Shown here: one piece after another, positions 11,510 to 19,857 of the stretch | Layout of the letters: the number at the start of each line of letters is the position of its first letter | How positions within the stretch are numbered: the stretch's first letter is position 1 | Assembly (NCBI GenBank): GCA_963755635.1 | Contig: CAVWKS010000010.1 | Span: forward strand, 372,001 to 436,000 | Source: AC-32 sp963755635 | GTDB taxonomy: Bacteria; Actinomycetota; Thermoleophilia; Gaiellales; Gaiellaceae | Direction of reading: 5' to 3' | DNA: 64,000 nucleotides | Notes under the pieces: generated by a model | Databases searched by the model: none | The model's input: only the letters and a program-made list of their open reading frames with translations | Told to the model about the DNA's origin: nothing | Position numbers and translations under genes: made by a program

Positions 11510-12957
11510 AGAGTCGGCTCGTGAAGCGGATCCTGGTCGTAGTGGCGGCGGCGCTGGCGCTGGTCGTCCCGAGCGGCGCGCAGGCGTTCAGCCCGAACGA
11601 CCCGCTCGCCCCGCGCCAGTGGTACCTGACGCAGGACAAGACCTTCGACGCGTTCAACCTGCTGCCGCTGCTGCCGTCCGTCCGCGTCGGCGTGATCGAC
11701 TCAGGCGCCGATCTCGGGCATCCCGAGCTGGTCGGGCGGGTCGTGGCTGCGCACAGCTTCGTCGGCCGCTACGCGAACGACGAGCAGGGCCACGGGACGT
11801 TCGTCGCCGGCGAGATCGCGGCTACGATCGACAACGGCCGAGGGATCGCGGGCCTCGCGCCGTCGGCGCGCCTGCTGATCGCGAAGGTCGTGCGCAGCGA
11901 CGGAACCGTGTCGCCTCGGGCCGAGGCTCGCGCGATCCGCTGGGTCGTGAGCCGCGGCGCGCGGGTCGTCAACGTCAGCCTCGCCGGCGCGCGCGACCCG
12001 AACGACGGGATCAACGACGGCTTCTCGGCGATCGAGCAGCGCGCGGTGAACTATGCGACCGCACGCGGCGCCCTCGTCGTCGCCTCGGTCGGGAACAACC
12101 CGTACCCCGAGAACGGCGTGTGGCACTACGCGGGCTATCCGGCCGCGCTGCCGCATGTGCTCGGCGTCGGCTCGTTCGGCCGCAGCGGGGACGTCTCGAC
12201 GTTTTCGAATCGAGACGACGTCTACGTCGACCTCGCCGCACCGGGTGAGGAGATGCTCTCCCTGCTCCCGCGCTGGCTGACCTCGAAGAACCCGAGCTGC
12301 GCCGACCAGGGCTATTCCGACTGCGGCCCGAAGGACTACCGCCGCGCGTCGGGGACGTCGTTCTCTGCGGCGCAGGCCTCCGCGGCGGCGGCCACCCTCT
12401 TCGCGCTGCAACCGAGCCTCCGGCCCGACCAGGTCGCGAACATCCTCGAGCGAAGCGCCGATCCCGCGACAGCCGCGACCGGTTGCACCCAGTGCCTTCC
12501 GGGCCGCGACGACGCGACGGGCTGGGGCAAGCTCGACATTGCTGCCGCCGTGCGTGTTCTGAGAACAGGCCAGCTGCCGGTTCGCGACCGGCTCGAGCCG
12601 AACGACGACATCCGGCTCGGGAAGAAGCTGCGCAAGCGCTCCGTGCGCGTGCGGGCGACCGTCGACTACTGGGACGACCCCAACGACGTCTACCGGATCA
12701 AGCTTCGCCGCGGCCAGCGCGTGCGCATCGTCGCCCGGGCCGGCATCGACGTCGACATCTCGCTCGCGCTCTGGAAGCCGGGCCTGCGCTCGCTCGGAAA
12801 CGCATCTGCCTCGGCCCGCGTGCGGCGCTCGGTGCACCCGGCCGGATTCCCCGAGCGGCTCGCCTACCGCGCTGCGAAGGCCGGCTGGTACTCGCTGCAG
12901 GTCTTCGCCACGAAGCCCGGCTCGGGCTCCTACTCGCTCCGGGTCAAGAAGGGCTAG
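11506..12957 (+). CDS. Secreted subtilisin-like serine peptidase (S8)
   Basis: This 483-residue protein has a signal peptide (residues 1-27 ending AQA), then a subtilase domain with catalytic Asp65 in VIDSGAD, His96 in QGHGTFVAG and Ser around 284 in ASGTSFSAAQA. A beta-rich C-terminal domain (about 370-480) resembles a pre-peptidase C-terminal domain, usual in secreted proteases. The GTG start overlaps the SpoIID-type gene by 4 bases. It probably processes envelope or extracellular proteins. Its stop overlaps the convergent acetyltransferase gene by 4 bases. Confidence 0.93.
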   Translation: MKSRLVKRILVVVAAALALVVPSGAQAFSPNDPLAPRQWYLTQDKTFDAFNLLPLLPSVRVGVIDSGADLGHPELVGRVVAAHSFVGRYANDEQGHGTFVAGEIAATIDNGRGIAGLAPSARLLIAKVVRSDGTVSPRAEARAIRWVVSRGARVVNVSLAGARDPNDGINDGFSAIEQRAVNYATARGALVVASVGNNPYPENGVWHYAGYPAALPHVLGVGSFGRSGDVSTFSNRDDVYVDLAAPGEEMLSLLPRWLTSKNPSCADQGYSDCGPKDYRRASGTSFSAAQASAAAATLFALQPSLRPDQVANILERSADPATAATGCTQCLPGRDDATGWGKLDIAAAVRVLRTGQLPVRDRLEPNDDIRLGKKLRKRSVRVRATVDYWDDPNDVYRIKLRRGQRVRIVARAGIDVDISLALWKPGLRSLGNASASARVRRSVHPAGFPERLAYRAAKAGWYSLQVFATKPGSGSYSLRVKKG

Positions 12958-13592
12958 AGCAGCTCGTCATCCGGAACCTCGCGGATCTGGCGCGCGGGGT
13001 TCCCGACCACGACCGCCCGCGCGGGGACGTCTCGCAGGACGACCGCGCCCGCACCGACGAACGCTTCCTCGCCGATCTCGATTCCCGGCAGGAGGATCGC
13101 CGCGCCGCCGATCCGCGCACCGCGGCGCAGCGTCGGTCCCTTGCGCAGCGCGTGTCGGCGCTCGGTCCGGCCCATGAAGTTGTCGTTCGTCGTCACGACG
13201 CAGGGCGCGACGAAGACGTCCTCTTCGAGGGTCGAGTAGGCGGTCACGTACGCGTCCGCCTGGATCTTCGTGCGCGCGCCGACGGTGGTGTCGTTCTCGA
13301 CCAGCGAGCCGCGGCCGATCACGACGTCGTCGCCGATCGTGCAGCGCTCGCGCACGCAGGCCTGGTCGCCGACGATCACCCGCTCACCGATGATCGTCCC
13401 CGCGAAGACGACGGCGCCGGTCGAGACGATCGTCCCCGCGCCGAGCCCGAGCGCCGGCAGGTCTTCGCGCTTCGCGGTCGACCGCGGCGAGAGCGTCGGC
13501 TGCTTGCCCACGACGGCGTAGTCCAGGATGCGGCAGCCCTCGCCGAGCACCGTCCCCGGGTAGACGATCGCGGTGTCGGCGACCTCGATCAC
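12954..13592 (-). CDS. Left-handed beta-helix sugar N-acetyltransferase (WbpD-like)
   Basis: The protein (212 residues from GTG 13592) is a hexapeptide-repeat acyltransferase: repeated [LIV]-G-x4 units run through the chain, with the loop around FMGRTERRHALRKGP and the typical last coil PARAVVVGNPARQIRE. In the Wbp pathway, WbpD acetylates the 3-amino group of UDP-GlcNAc3NA. The GTG start was chosen because it lies 1 base after the upstream oxidoreductase stop; the longer frame upstream reads as overlap with that gene. It is the last gene of a four-gene reverse operon. Exact substrate is inferred from neighbours. Confidence 0.85.
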   Translation of the reverse strand: MIEVADTAIVYPGTVLGEGCRILDYAVVGKQPTLSPRSTAKREDLPALGLGAGTIVSTGAVVFAGTIIGERVIVGDQACVRERCTIGDDVVIGRGSLVENDTTVGARTKIQADAYVTAYSTLEEDVFVAPCVVTTNDNFMGRTERRHALRKGPTLRRGARIGGAAILLPGIEIGEEAFVGAGAVVLRDVPARAVVVGNPARQIREVPDDELL

Positions 13593-13593
13593 G

Positions 13594-14577
13594 TCAGGCG
13601 GGCGCCGCGACGAGCGAGGCCTGCAGCTGCTCGAGCACGCGCACGACCGCGACACCGTCACGCGCCGCCTGCAGCGGGTCTCCTTCCCCAGCTAACGAGC
13701 GCGGAGGAAGTGCTCGCACTCGAGGCGCAGCGGCTCGTCGGTCGGGATCTTCGGGCTGTAGATGTCGCCCGTGCGCGTCTGCCACTCGCCGTAGGTCTCG
13801 GCCGGCTGCTCGGGCCACTTCTCGTAGATGGTCACCTTGCGCTCCAGCTCCATGTCGTCGAAGACGACCATCTTCTCCTTCCCCACGACCGTGATCCTGC
13901 GCATCTTGTGCGGGTCGAGCCAGGACAGGTGCATGTGCGCGACCTTGCCCGAGGGGAAGCGGAGGTAGCAGAAGGCGACGTCCTCGATCCCAGGCGTGAG
14001 GTAACGAGCTGCCGTGCGCCCAGCAGGCAGACGGCTCTTCCTCGAGCAGGTGCAGGATGACCGAGAGGTCGTGAACGCCGAGCGATGAGATCGCGTTCTC
14101 GTCCGTCCGGATCCTGCCGAGGTTCTGTCGGTTGGAGTAGAGGTAGAGCACGTCGCCGAGCTCTCCGGAGTCGATGAGGCGCTTCAGGGTCTTCACGGCA
14201 GGGTGGTAGAGCAGCAGGTGCCCGGGCATGAGCACGCGACCGCTCGCCTCCGCGGTGGCGACGAGGTCCGCGGCCTCGGCCTCGGTCTGTGCCGGCGGCT
14301 TCTCGACGAAGACGTGCTTGCCCGCCTCGAGAGCGCGCTTCGCGAGCTCGTAGTGCGTGGAGGCCGTGGTTGCGACGACGATCGCGTCCACGCTCGGGTC
14401 CGAGATCAGATCGCTCGAAGCTCGTCGTGCCCCGCGCCTGCGGATAGCGGGCGGAGGAGCGTCTCGACCGCGTCGGGCGAGGCGTCGCAGATCCAGGCGC
14501 AGCTCGGCCAGCTCGGCGAAGCTGCGTGCGAGGTTCCGTCCCCAGTAGCCGAGGCCGACGAGGCCGATCTTCGTCAC
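13594..14577 (-). pseudogene. Gfo/Idh/MocA oxidoreductase (WbpB-like), four frameshifts
   Basis: The gene would encode about 327 residues of an NAD-dependent sugar oxidoreductase; the neighbours suggest oxidation of C3 of UDP-GlcNAc uronic acid. It starts with MTKIGLVGLGYWGRNLAR, and carries the EKPPAQ motif. Family sequence moves between frames: WICDASPDAVETLLRPLSAG is read after a shift near 14490, the first frame resumes near 14412 (SSDLISDPSVDAIVVA), a second excursion spans about 14003 to 13700 (YLTPGIEDVAFCYLRFPSG to EHFLRA), and the first frame returns to the stop at 13594. Two compensating pairs of indels suggest sequencing error rather than decay. The start overlaps the upstream dehydrogenase stop (GTGA). 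Confidence 0.82.
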
Positions 14578-15833
14578 AACTTCCAGACTTTCCCGTCGAC
14601 GCGGCCGCTCCTGCCGGTCGCGTTGCGCAGGTCGACGACGAGCGGCGCCTGCTCGACGACCTGCTCGTAGTCGATCGAGCTGTGCGCGGTCACGATCACG
14701 ATGCAGTCGTGCTCGGCCGGCTCGAGCGCGACCGAGCGCAGGCCCTGCTCCTCGAGCTCGGGCACGAACGGGTCGTGGTAGGCGACGTCCGCGCCCGCGT
14801 TGCTCAGCAGCTCGATCAGCTTCAGCGCCGGGGACTCGCGGGTGTCGCGCACGTCGGCCTTGTACGTGACGCCCAGGATCAGCACCTTCGAGCCCTTGAG
14901 CGAGAGCTCGCGACCGTGGTTGAGCGCCTGCGAGATCAGCGAGCGGCAGAAGTACGGCATGTTCGCGTTGACCTTTCCGGCCAGCTCGATGAACTCGGTG
15001 TAGAAGTCGTACTGGCGCGCCTTCCACGAGAGGTAGAACGGGTCGACCGGCAGGCAGTGGCCGCCGAGGCCCGGCCCGGGGTCGAAGCGCATGTAGCCGA
15101 ACGGCTTCGTCGCGGCCGCGTCGACGATCTCCCAGACGTCGAGGTCCATCCGGTCGCAGAGCTGCGCGAGCTCGTTGACGAGCGCGATGTTGACCGAGCG
15201 GAAGATGTTCTCGAGCAGCTTCGTCAGCTCCGCGGCCTCCGGTGACGAGAGCGGCAGGACGGTCTCCAGCGCGGACTCGTAGAGCTCGACGGCGCGGCGG
15301 GTGCACTCCTCCGTGATCCCGCCGACGACCTTGGGGGTCGTCTTGGTCGTCCAGTCCTCGCGGCCGGGATCGACGCGCTCGGGCGAGAAGGCGAGGTAGA
15401 AGTCCACGCCGCACTCGAGCCCGCTCTCCTCGAGGACCGGCTTGAGCCTCTCGCGGGTCGTGCCCGGGTACGTCGTCGACTCGAGGATGAACAGCTGCCC
15501 CTTCTGGAGACGCTTGGCCACGTTGCGGGTGGCGTCGAGCACGATCGCCAGGTCGGGCTCGCGCTGCTTGGAGAGCGGGGTCGGCAGCGCCATCAGCATC
15601 GCCTCGACCTCGCGCAGGTCGTCGTAGTCGAGGGTCGCCCGCACCTTGCCGCCGTCGACGAGCTCCTTCAGCGACTCCGACGAGACGTCGCCGACGTAGC
15701 TCTCGCCGCGGTTGAGCTGCTCGACCCGGTCCGGCTGGACGTCGACGAGCAGGACGTTGTGTCCCGCCTTGGCGAACACCTCGGCCAGCGGCAGGCCGAC
15801 GTAGCCCGCACCGATGATCCCGATCTCCGTCAT
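14574..15833 (-). CDS. UDP-N-acetylglucosamine 6-dehydrogenase (WbpA/WecC family)
   Basis: This 419-residue nucleotide-sugar dehydrogenase oxidises the C6 hydroxyl of a UDP-HexNAc to the uronic acid with two NAD+. The Rossmann motif IGIIGAGYVGLPLAEVFAKAG opens the chain; FSPERVDPG, the tetrahelical PEAAELTKLLENIFRSVNIA, and the catalytic cysteine motif GPGLGGHCLPVDPFYLSWKA are all present, followed by GVTYKADVRDTRESPAL. It sits between the 2-epimerase upstream (ATGA overlap) and the oxidoreductase downstream (GTGA overlap), which matches WbpA better than WecC. Confidence 0.9.
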   Translation of the reverse strand: MTEIGIIGAGYVGLPLAEVFAKAGHNVLLVDVQPDRVEQLNRGESYVGDVSSESLKELVDGGKVRATLDYDDLREVEAMLMALPTPLSKQREPDLAIVLDATRNVAKRLQKGQLFILESTTYPGTTRERLKPVLEESGLECGVDFYLAFSPERVDPGREDWTTKTTPKVVGGITEECTRRAVELYESALETVLPLSSPEAAELTKLLENIFRSVNIALVNELAQLCDRMDLDVWEIVDAAATKPFGYMRFDPGPGLGGHCLPVDPFYLSWKARQYDFYTEFIELAGKVNANMPYFCRSLISQALNHGRELSLKGSKVLILGVTYKADVRDTRESPALKLIELLSNAGADVAYHDPFVPELEEQGLRSVALEPAEHDCIVIVTAHSSIDYEQVVEQAPLVVDLRNATGRSGRVDGKVWKL

Positions 15834-16870
15834 CGCGGCTGAAGGGTACAGAGCGCCTCAGCGACCCTCTCGGCGGCATGTCCGTCGCCGTAGAGGGTCG
15901 GCGCGTCGGGCGGAAAGGTCGCGTCCGCGAGCGCCTGGCCGAGCGGGGAGGGATCGTCGGGGTCGACGAGCGTGTTCGCGCCCGCGAGCACCGTGTCGAC
16001 CCACTCGGTCGACGGACGCAACGTGATGCACGGAACCCGCAGCCAGTACGCCTCCTTCTGCAGGCCTCCGGAGTCGGTCACGACCCGGCTCGCGCGGGCG
16101 ACGAGCGCGAGCATCTCGAGATAGCCGACCGGCTCGATCAGCTCGATTCCGGGACCGGGCCGGATGTCGTTCGCTTCCATCGCGTTGCGCGTTCGCGGGT
16201 GGGCGGGGAAGACGAAGGTCCAACCCGTCGCGTCGAGCGTGGAGATCAGGCCGCGAAGCCGTTCGGGCTCGGTGTTCGCCTCTCGGTGGATCGTCAGCAC
16301 CGCATACGGCTCGGGCCGCTTGACCCGCACGCGCTCGCGCGCGATCGGCTCGAACAGCCGCGTCGCGTCGGCCATCACGTCCCCGACGACCTCCACGTGG
16401 CCCTCGACCCCCTCGCGGGCAAGCGTCTCGCGCGAGCGCTCGTCGGGCGCGAAGAGGAGTTGCGCGATCCGGTCGGTCTCGATCCGGTTGTGCTCCTCGG
16501 GCATCGAGAGGTCGCCGCTGCGCAGGCCCGCCTCGACATGCGCGAGCCGGATCCCGAGCTCGACCGCGGCCTCGGCGCCGGCCAGCGTGGAGTTCGTGTC
16601 GCCGTAGACGAGCGCCCAGTCGGGCTGTTCCTCGATCAAGCGGTCCTTGATCGCGGGGCGCATCAGGTCCGTGTCGGCCGTGCGCAGGTCGAGCCGGTAA
16701 CGAGGTTCCTCGAGCCCGAGCTCCTCGAAGAAGACCTGCGACAGCTCGCGGTCGTAGTGCTGTCCGGTATGGATCACGACCTCCTCGAGACCGCGCTCGC
16801 GAAGCGCCACGGAAGTGGGCGCAGCCTTGATGAACTGGGGCCGGTTGCCCACGATCGAGACGACTTTCAT
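15830..16870 (-). CDS. Non-hydrolysing UDP-sugar 2-epimerase (WecB/WbpI family)
   Basis: This 346-residue GT-B-fold epimerase inverts C2 of a UDP-N-acetylhexosamine. It opens with SIVGNRPQFIKAAP, then HTGQHYD, GDTNSTLAGA, HVEAGLRSG and EEHNRIETDRI. The late motif TDSGGLQKEAYWLRVPCITL with STEWVDT resembles the WbpI branch acting on UDP-GlcNAc3NAcA rather than classical WecB. It heads the reverse operon of the 6-dehydrogenase, oxidoreductase and acetyltransferase; together these fit synthesis of UDP-ManNAc3NAcA, except that no aminotransferase (WbpE) is present nearby. Confidence 0.9.
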   Translation of the reverse strand: MKVVSIVGNRPQFIKAAPTSVALRERGLEEVVIHTGQHYDRELSQVFFEELGLEEPRYRLDLRTADTDLMRPAIKDRLIEEQPDWALVYGDTNSTLAGAEAAVELGIRLAHVEAGLRSGDLSMPEEHNRIETDRIAQLLFAPDERSRETLAREGVEGHVEVVGDVMADATRLFEPIARERVRVKRPEPYAVLTIHREANTEPERLRGLISTLDATGWTFVFPAHPRTRNAMEANDIRPGPGIELIEPVGYLEMLALVARASRVVTDSGGLQKEAYWLRVPCITLRPSTEWVDTVLAGANTLVDPDDPSPLGQALADATFPPDAPTLYGDGHAAERVAEALCTLQPR

Positions 16871-16895
16871 GCGGGGCTACACTACGCGGCGCCTC

Positions 16896-16968
16896 GGGCC
16901 GTTAGCTCAGCTGGTAGAGCAGGGGACTCTTAATCCCAAGGTCGCAGGTTCGATCCCTGCACGGCCCA
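16896..16968 (+). tRNA. tRNA-Lys(CTT)
   Basis: A 73-base cloverleaf: acceptor GGGCCGT pairs with ACGGCCC, D-arm around AGCTCAGCTGGTAGAGC, anticodon loop CTCTTAA with anticodon CTT, and T-arm GGTTCGATCC. The discriminator base is A and no CCA is encoded. It lies 25 bases from the divergent epimerase start. A T-run at 17048-17053 about 80 bases downstream could end transcription. Confidence 0.95.
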
Positions 16969-17110
16969 TCTCCAACCGCTTGACCTTGAAGAAGTCGCAT
17001 GGTTACGCCGGTCAGGTGTGACACGGGCGCCGGAAATGCCCAGAGCCTTTTTTCTTTCGCGCCGCGAATGTGAAGTTCGCGAAGATCTATCTGGCAGCCT
17101 GGGGTCAGGC

Positions 17111-17245
17111 TTAACCGCGCGGCGGGCGCTTTCGTCGGCCTCCGCGCGGCACGATGTACATCACCACAAGAAGGGCGACAATGACCACCGCGGCGATGGC
17201 GACGATGGCGACGGTGGACGCGGCGACGATTAGGGCCGGGATCAT
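17111..17245 (-). CDS. Tiny 44-residue single-span membrane protein
   Basis: The frame reads MIPALIVAASTVAIVAIAAV at the start, continues as one long hydrophobic helix to about residue 32, and ends in a strongly basic tail (RGGRRKRPP), so the C-terminus is probably cytoplasmic. Its ATG (17243-17245) overlaps the stop of the upstream charged gene as ATGA, the coupling style used by real genes across this window. It is too short for usual gene callers. Function is unknown; together with its partner it could form a membrane anchor plus cytoplasmic coil pair. Confidence 0.5.
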   Translation of the reverse strand: MIPALIVAASTVAIVAIAAVVIVALLVVMYIVPRGGRRKRPPRG

Positions 17246-17514
17246 TCGGGCTTGCCCATGTCGTCCCGAGGCGGTTCCGTTGGTGGCTCTTCGGCTGCAC
17301 GCTCGGCCGCATAGCGTTCTTCGTACTCACGCCCGCGCTGTACCTCCTCGCGGGCCAGCTCAGCGGAGCGGTCGGCTTCCTCACGCCCGCGCTCTGCCTG
17401 CTTGCGTTGGCGCTCACGTCCCCGTTTGTAATGGGAGTAGCTGTCGGGGTTGGTCGAGCTCCAGCCCTTGCGCACGTAGTTGCCGACTTTCCTCAGCTTG
17501 TTCAACACCATCAT
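17242..17514 (-). CDS. Small highly charged coiled-coil protein, unknown
   Basis: This frame encodes 90 residues from ATG 17514, preceded at good spacing by GAGGAG. After a short N-terminal segment (VLNKLRKVGNYVRKGW) residues 25-75 are almost all Arg, Lys, Glu, Gln and Ala in a heptad-like pattern, predicting a long cytoplasmic helix, and the end is proline and acid-rich. A longer frame begins upstream but lacks this ribosome site. Its TGA overlaps the start of the tiny membrane protein. No family is recognised. Confidence 0.55.
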   Translation of the reverse strand: MMVLNKLRKVGNYVRKGWSSTNPDSYSHYKRGRERQRKQAERGREEADRSAELAREEVQRGREYEERYAAERAAEEPPTEPPRDDMGKPE

Positions 17515-17717
17515 CGCCTCGCTCCTCACAGGAACCGCCAGAGAAGAATCCCACATCGGGCACACGATTGATACGGCTAAGTCGTGTGTCGGGTTAGGGG
17601 CCGGGTGGCGAGCCGAACGCCCTTGCGCGAGGGTGCTTATGCTGCGCGACCCGGCCCGGTGATGAACCTACGGAAGAACCGGCGGAACCAGGCGGTGGGC
17701 GACCGGTGGCTGCTCCA

Positions 17718-18134
17718 TCAGCCGTGCTGGTGCGCGTAGCGGATCAGCGAGGCTGACTTCTCGCGCCGGAAGCGGAGCTCGTACCACTCGGCGCCGCGCG
17801 CCCGGCGCATACGCTCCCACCCCTCGGCGAGTAGGTCGGCCTCAAGGGCCGCCAATGCAGCCCGTGCGTTCGGGTCCTGCTTGGTGGGCTTGCTGTCCTT
17901 CCACGGGTGACGCGCTGCTCTAAACGGCCGGGAGACACAGAGCGACTCGGAGCTGCCCTGCTCTCGGACGTAGAACTGCGCCGTCACGAAGCCTCTCGAG
18001 AGGCCGATCGAACATCGCTGTTGCGGCGGCTTTTTGGTCACGACCCAAGAAGAGCGACAAGGATCAAGACGCCCGAGCGCCGCATCTCGGAAGGCTCGAA
18101 CGTTGCCCTCCGTCGAGTTGTTGACACTATGCAC
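17718..18134 (-). CDS. Conserved-looking hypothetical protein
   Basis: The open frame holds up to 138 residues. The second half (ARAALAALEADLLAEGWERM, then a run ending in YELRFRRE) resembles small actinobacterial proteins of unknown function that end in a GW...RF motif, preceded by a segment with charged and aromatic residues (FVTAQFYV). The first 40 residues look less protein-like and the true start may be internal. It lies in the gene-poor stretch after tRNA-Lys. Confidence 0.45.
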   Translation of the reverse strand: MHSVNNSTEGNVRAFRDAALGRLDPCRSSWVVTKKPPQQRCSIGLSRGFVTAQFYVREQGSSESLCVSRPFRAARHPWKDSKPTKQDPNARAALAALEADLLAEGWERMRRARGAEWYELRFRREKSASLIRYAHQHG

Positions 18135-18232
18135 GATGCCGCTGCACCCTGCCTAACGTCCTCCGGGGTCGGTCAGCCGCTGGGGCGATCCCGGCGGGCC
18201 GGAGCGCCCCGCACTCGTCGCCCGCCGTCCTC

Positions 18233-18580
18233 TGCGGAGTCGAGCGCTGGACGGTCAAGACCCTCCAGGACAGACCCCGCCTGCTCCGGGCGCAGGTCAC
18301 GACCATCGCACACCTCGTCGCACTCCCGAAGCCTGCCCACCTGCCGCAGCCGCGGCTTCCGTTTGAGCGCCACGTGTTCACGGTGACCGCAGCGGCAAGG
18401 CTGATCCGGGAGGAGGCCGACCAGGACCTGCACATCGTCATCCAGACCGGGCGGACGCACATGATCGTGGAGGCACCGAACGCGCCGCTCTGCACGCCGC
18501 GGGCGACCGCCTACCGCAAGCGGCAGATGATCGCGGTGAGGCGGGCTGGGCTGGCCTCGCCTGCCGGCGCCGGTTTATGA
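18233..18580 (+). pseudogene. Truncated secreted-protein gene fragment
   Basis: The frame from CGVERWTVKTLQDRPRL through PFERHVFTVTAA and ADQDLHIVI to TPRATAYRKRQMIAVR resembles the middle of an actinobacterial secreted protein family of unknown function that normally continues into a GQTGVAPN-type C-terminal motif. Here no ATG, GTG or TTG precedes the homologous part after the in-frame stop at 18122, and after about 18540 the sequence becomes unrelated and stops. Both ends of the gene are therefore missing. Family recall is from memory; no search was run. Confidence 0.5.
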
Positions 18581-18880
18581 AAGCCGTCAGGCGGTGAATC
18601 TCCGCGCTGCGGCAGGGGTCTCCGTGGCTTGCGGCACACGGGAGAGGCAGGCGCCGGGGGAACGCTGAAGCCTCCCCCTGCCGCCGAAATGGGGGCCGAT
18701 CACGGGCGGCCGGGCCTAGAAGTACCTGGCTCTCGCGGAGAGATGCGGCAAGCAAGCGGTCGCGCTCGACGCAGGTGCGGCCGCCGGCAGGGATCTTTTC
18801 GGATGGGAGGTCGGGCGGCCATCGCTCGGCGGCACCTGCGGCTCAAGCCGCCTACGACGTTGCTGCAAGTAATCGCTAAT

Positions 18881-18940
18881 TAGAGCCGAGCGACCACAGT
18901 CGAGCCTGCCTCTCCCCCCTCAAAACTCCGCTCGGCTCTA
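18881..18940. repeat. Perfect 12-bp inverted repeat
   Basis: TAGAGCCGAGCG (18881-18892) is exactly mirrored by CGCTCGGCTCTA (18929-18940) with 36 bases between. No T-run follows, so it is not a simple terminator. It may be an element end pair, a recombination site, or the stem of a small RNA. Confidence 0.6.
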
Positions 18941-19013
18941 GCACGAGGATAACAGGGGACAGCGGGGGGCAGTGGCGCTCAAAGTAAAACGTCCGAGCCT
19001 TGGTTACTTAGGT

Positions 19014-19091
19014 GGAGCCGGAGCGTGGCGCCCTTCTGCTGCGGCTCAAGAAGGAGCGCCCCTCCGGGGAGACAGGAGGTGCTCCGGCTCC
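19014..19091. repeat. Perfect 11-bp inverted repeat
   Basis: GGAGCCGGAGC (19014-19024) pairs with GCTCCGGCTCC (19081-19091) across a 56-base loop. It lies about 75 bases after the 12-bp inverted repeat in the same gene-poor region. Confidence 0.55.
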
Positions 19092-19333
19092 ATATGCCGC
19101 AGGTTGGGCTGGGTTGGCCCCCAAGACGCGTGAGAAGATACACCTGCCAGGCCGTGGTGCCAACGGCCTCACGCCACTAAATGTCCCAAAATCCGTAACC
19201 CCTCTTTGAGTGTTTGGGCACTGAGTGGCACGGAATCCGCGTGACGGCGCGCCCTCAAGCCCATGTTCGCGCAACTGAGGTACTGGAGCGGTGGAAACGG
19301 CGCCGTCCCCAAGAAACGGACGGGATTGGTTCT

Positions 19334-19642
19334 TCACCAATCGCGCGACGTGATCCTCGGCCTCAAGTCGTCCTCGTCGCGGACGCGCTCGCGTCGTCGA
19401 GCCTGCGCCTCGAGGCGAGCGTAGCAGCGAGCGCAGACCGTGACGAGGTTCTCCATGTCGTCGCTGCCGCCGCGCCGCGCGGGCGTGAGGTGGTGAACAG
19501 ACAAGCGCTCCGTCGCACCGCAGCTGACGCACATGTTCCGGTCGCGCCGGCGCACCGCCGCTCGCGTCTTCTGCCAGCGCGCACCGTTCAGCTCCGGCCG
19601 TGAGGCGCTGGAGTGGGGCTTGCGAGGAGGCCGGGTGATCAC
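19334..19642 (-). CDS. HNH endonuclease
   Basis: This 102-residue protein has the HNH metal-finger pattern: Cys38-x2-Cys41, the His50-His51 pair in LSVHHLTPARRGG, Asn65 in ENLVTVC and Cys70-x2-Cys73. HNH nucleases of this size are common in prophages (next to terminase genes) and in mobile DNA. It starts at GTG 19642, overlapping the stop of a tiny upstream gene by 4 bases. Its position in the gene-poor region after tRNA-Lys supports a mobile origin, but no integrase or capsid gene is visible. Confidence 0.87.
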   Translation of the reverse strand: MITRPPRKPHSSASRPELNGARWQKTRAAVRRRDRNMCVSCGATERLSVHHLTPARRGGSDDMENLVTVCARCYARLEAQARRRERVRDEDDLRPRITSRDW

Positions 19643-19773
19643 GGGCGGTTCCTCACCTCGTAGTTGTCGCGCGTTGTCTCTGCGATCTGGTCGTCGAGTA
19701 CGGCGAGACGCGCCTCAAGGGACTCGATGCGCGCACGCTCGTCCGTTAGCAGGGCGGGCAGGTTCTCGCGCAC
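19639..19773 (-). CDS. Tiny 44-residue coiled-coil protein upstream of HNH gene
   Basis: The frame starts at GTG 19773 and reads VRENLPALLTDERARIESLE, followed by an acidic amphipathic helix (LEARLAVLDDQIAETTRD), a clear heptad pattern. Its TGA overlaps the GTG of the HNH gene (GTGA), as expected for a coupled pair. Small coil proteins next to HNH genes are common in phages. It could also be a remnant of a longer frame, since the frame stays open further upstream. Confidence 0.4.
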   Translation of the reverse strand: MRENLPALLTDERARIESLEARLAVLDDQIAETTRDNYEVRNRP

Positions 19774-19857
19774 AGGACCATGCTCGAAGCCTAGAACGAG
19801 CGCATTGCAATGCCAAACGGCGTTTGCCTCTCGGCTGCGGCAGAAACAGAGAGCGGG

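Larger units (their letters stand above)
18581..19333. other. Gene-poor stretch with inverted repeats
   Basis: No convincing gene is seen on either strand; open frames here are short, low-complexity or antisense. A 65-codon frame at 19012-19209 (GTG start) is possible but resembles nothing recognised. The stretch contains two perfect inverted repeats (listed separately) and lies between a truncated gene and an HNH nuclease, so it is probably remnant mobile or prophage DNA. Confidence 0.5.

Noticed and set aside
13594..15879. 761-codon reverse open frame spanning the dehydrogenase and oxidoreductase
   Set aside because: The first two thirds are out of frame with the real dehydrogenase; only the part after 14577 is in the oxidoreductase frame.
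18127..18495. Reverse open frame opposite the truncated gene fragment
   Set aside because: It has no protein-like pattern, while the + strand carries recognisable family segments.
18881..19091. Inverted repeats as insertion-sequence ends
   Set aside because: No transposase frame lies between or beside them and no flanking target duplication was seen.
16896..19800. Intact integrative element attached to tRNA-Lys
   Set aside because: No integrase gene and no second copy of the tRNA 3' end were seen in the window.
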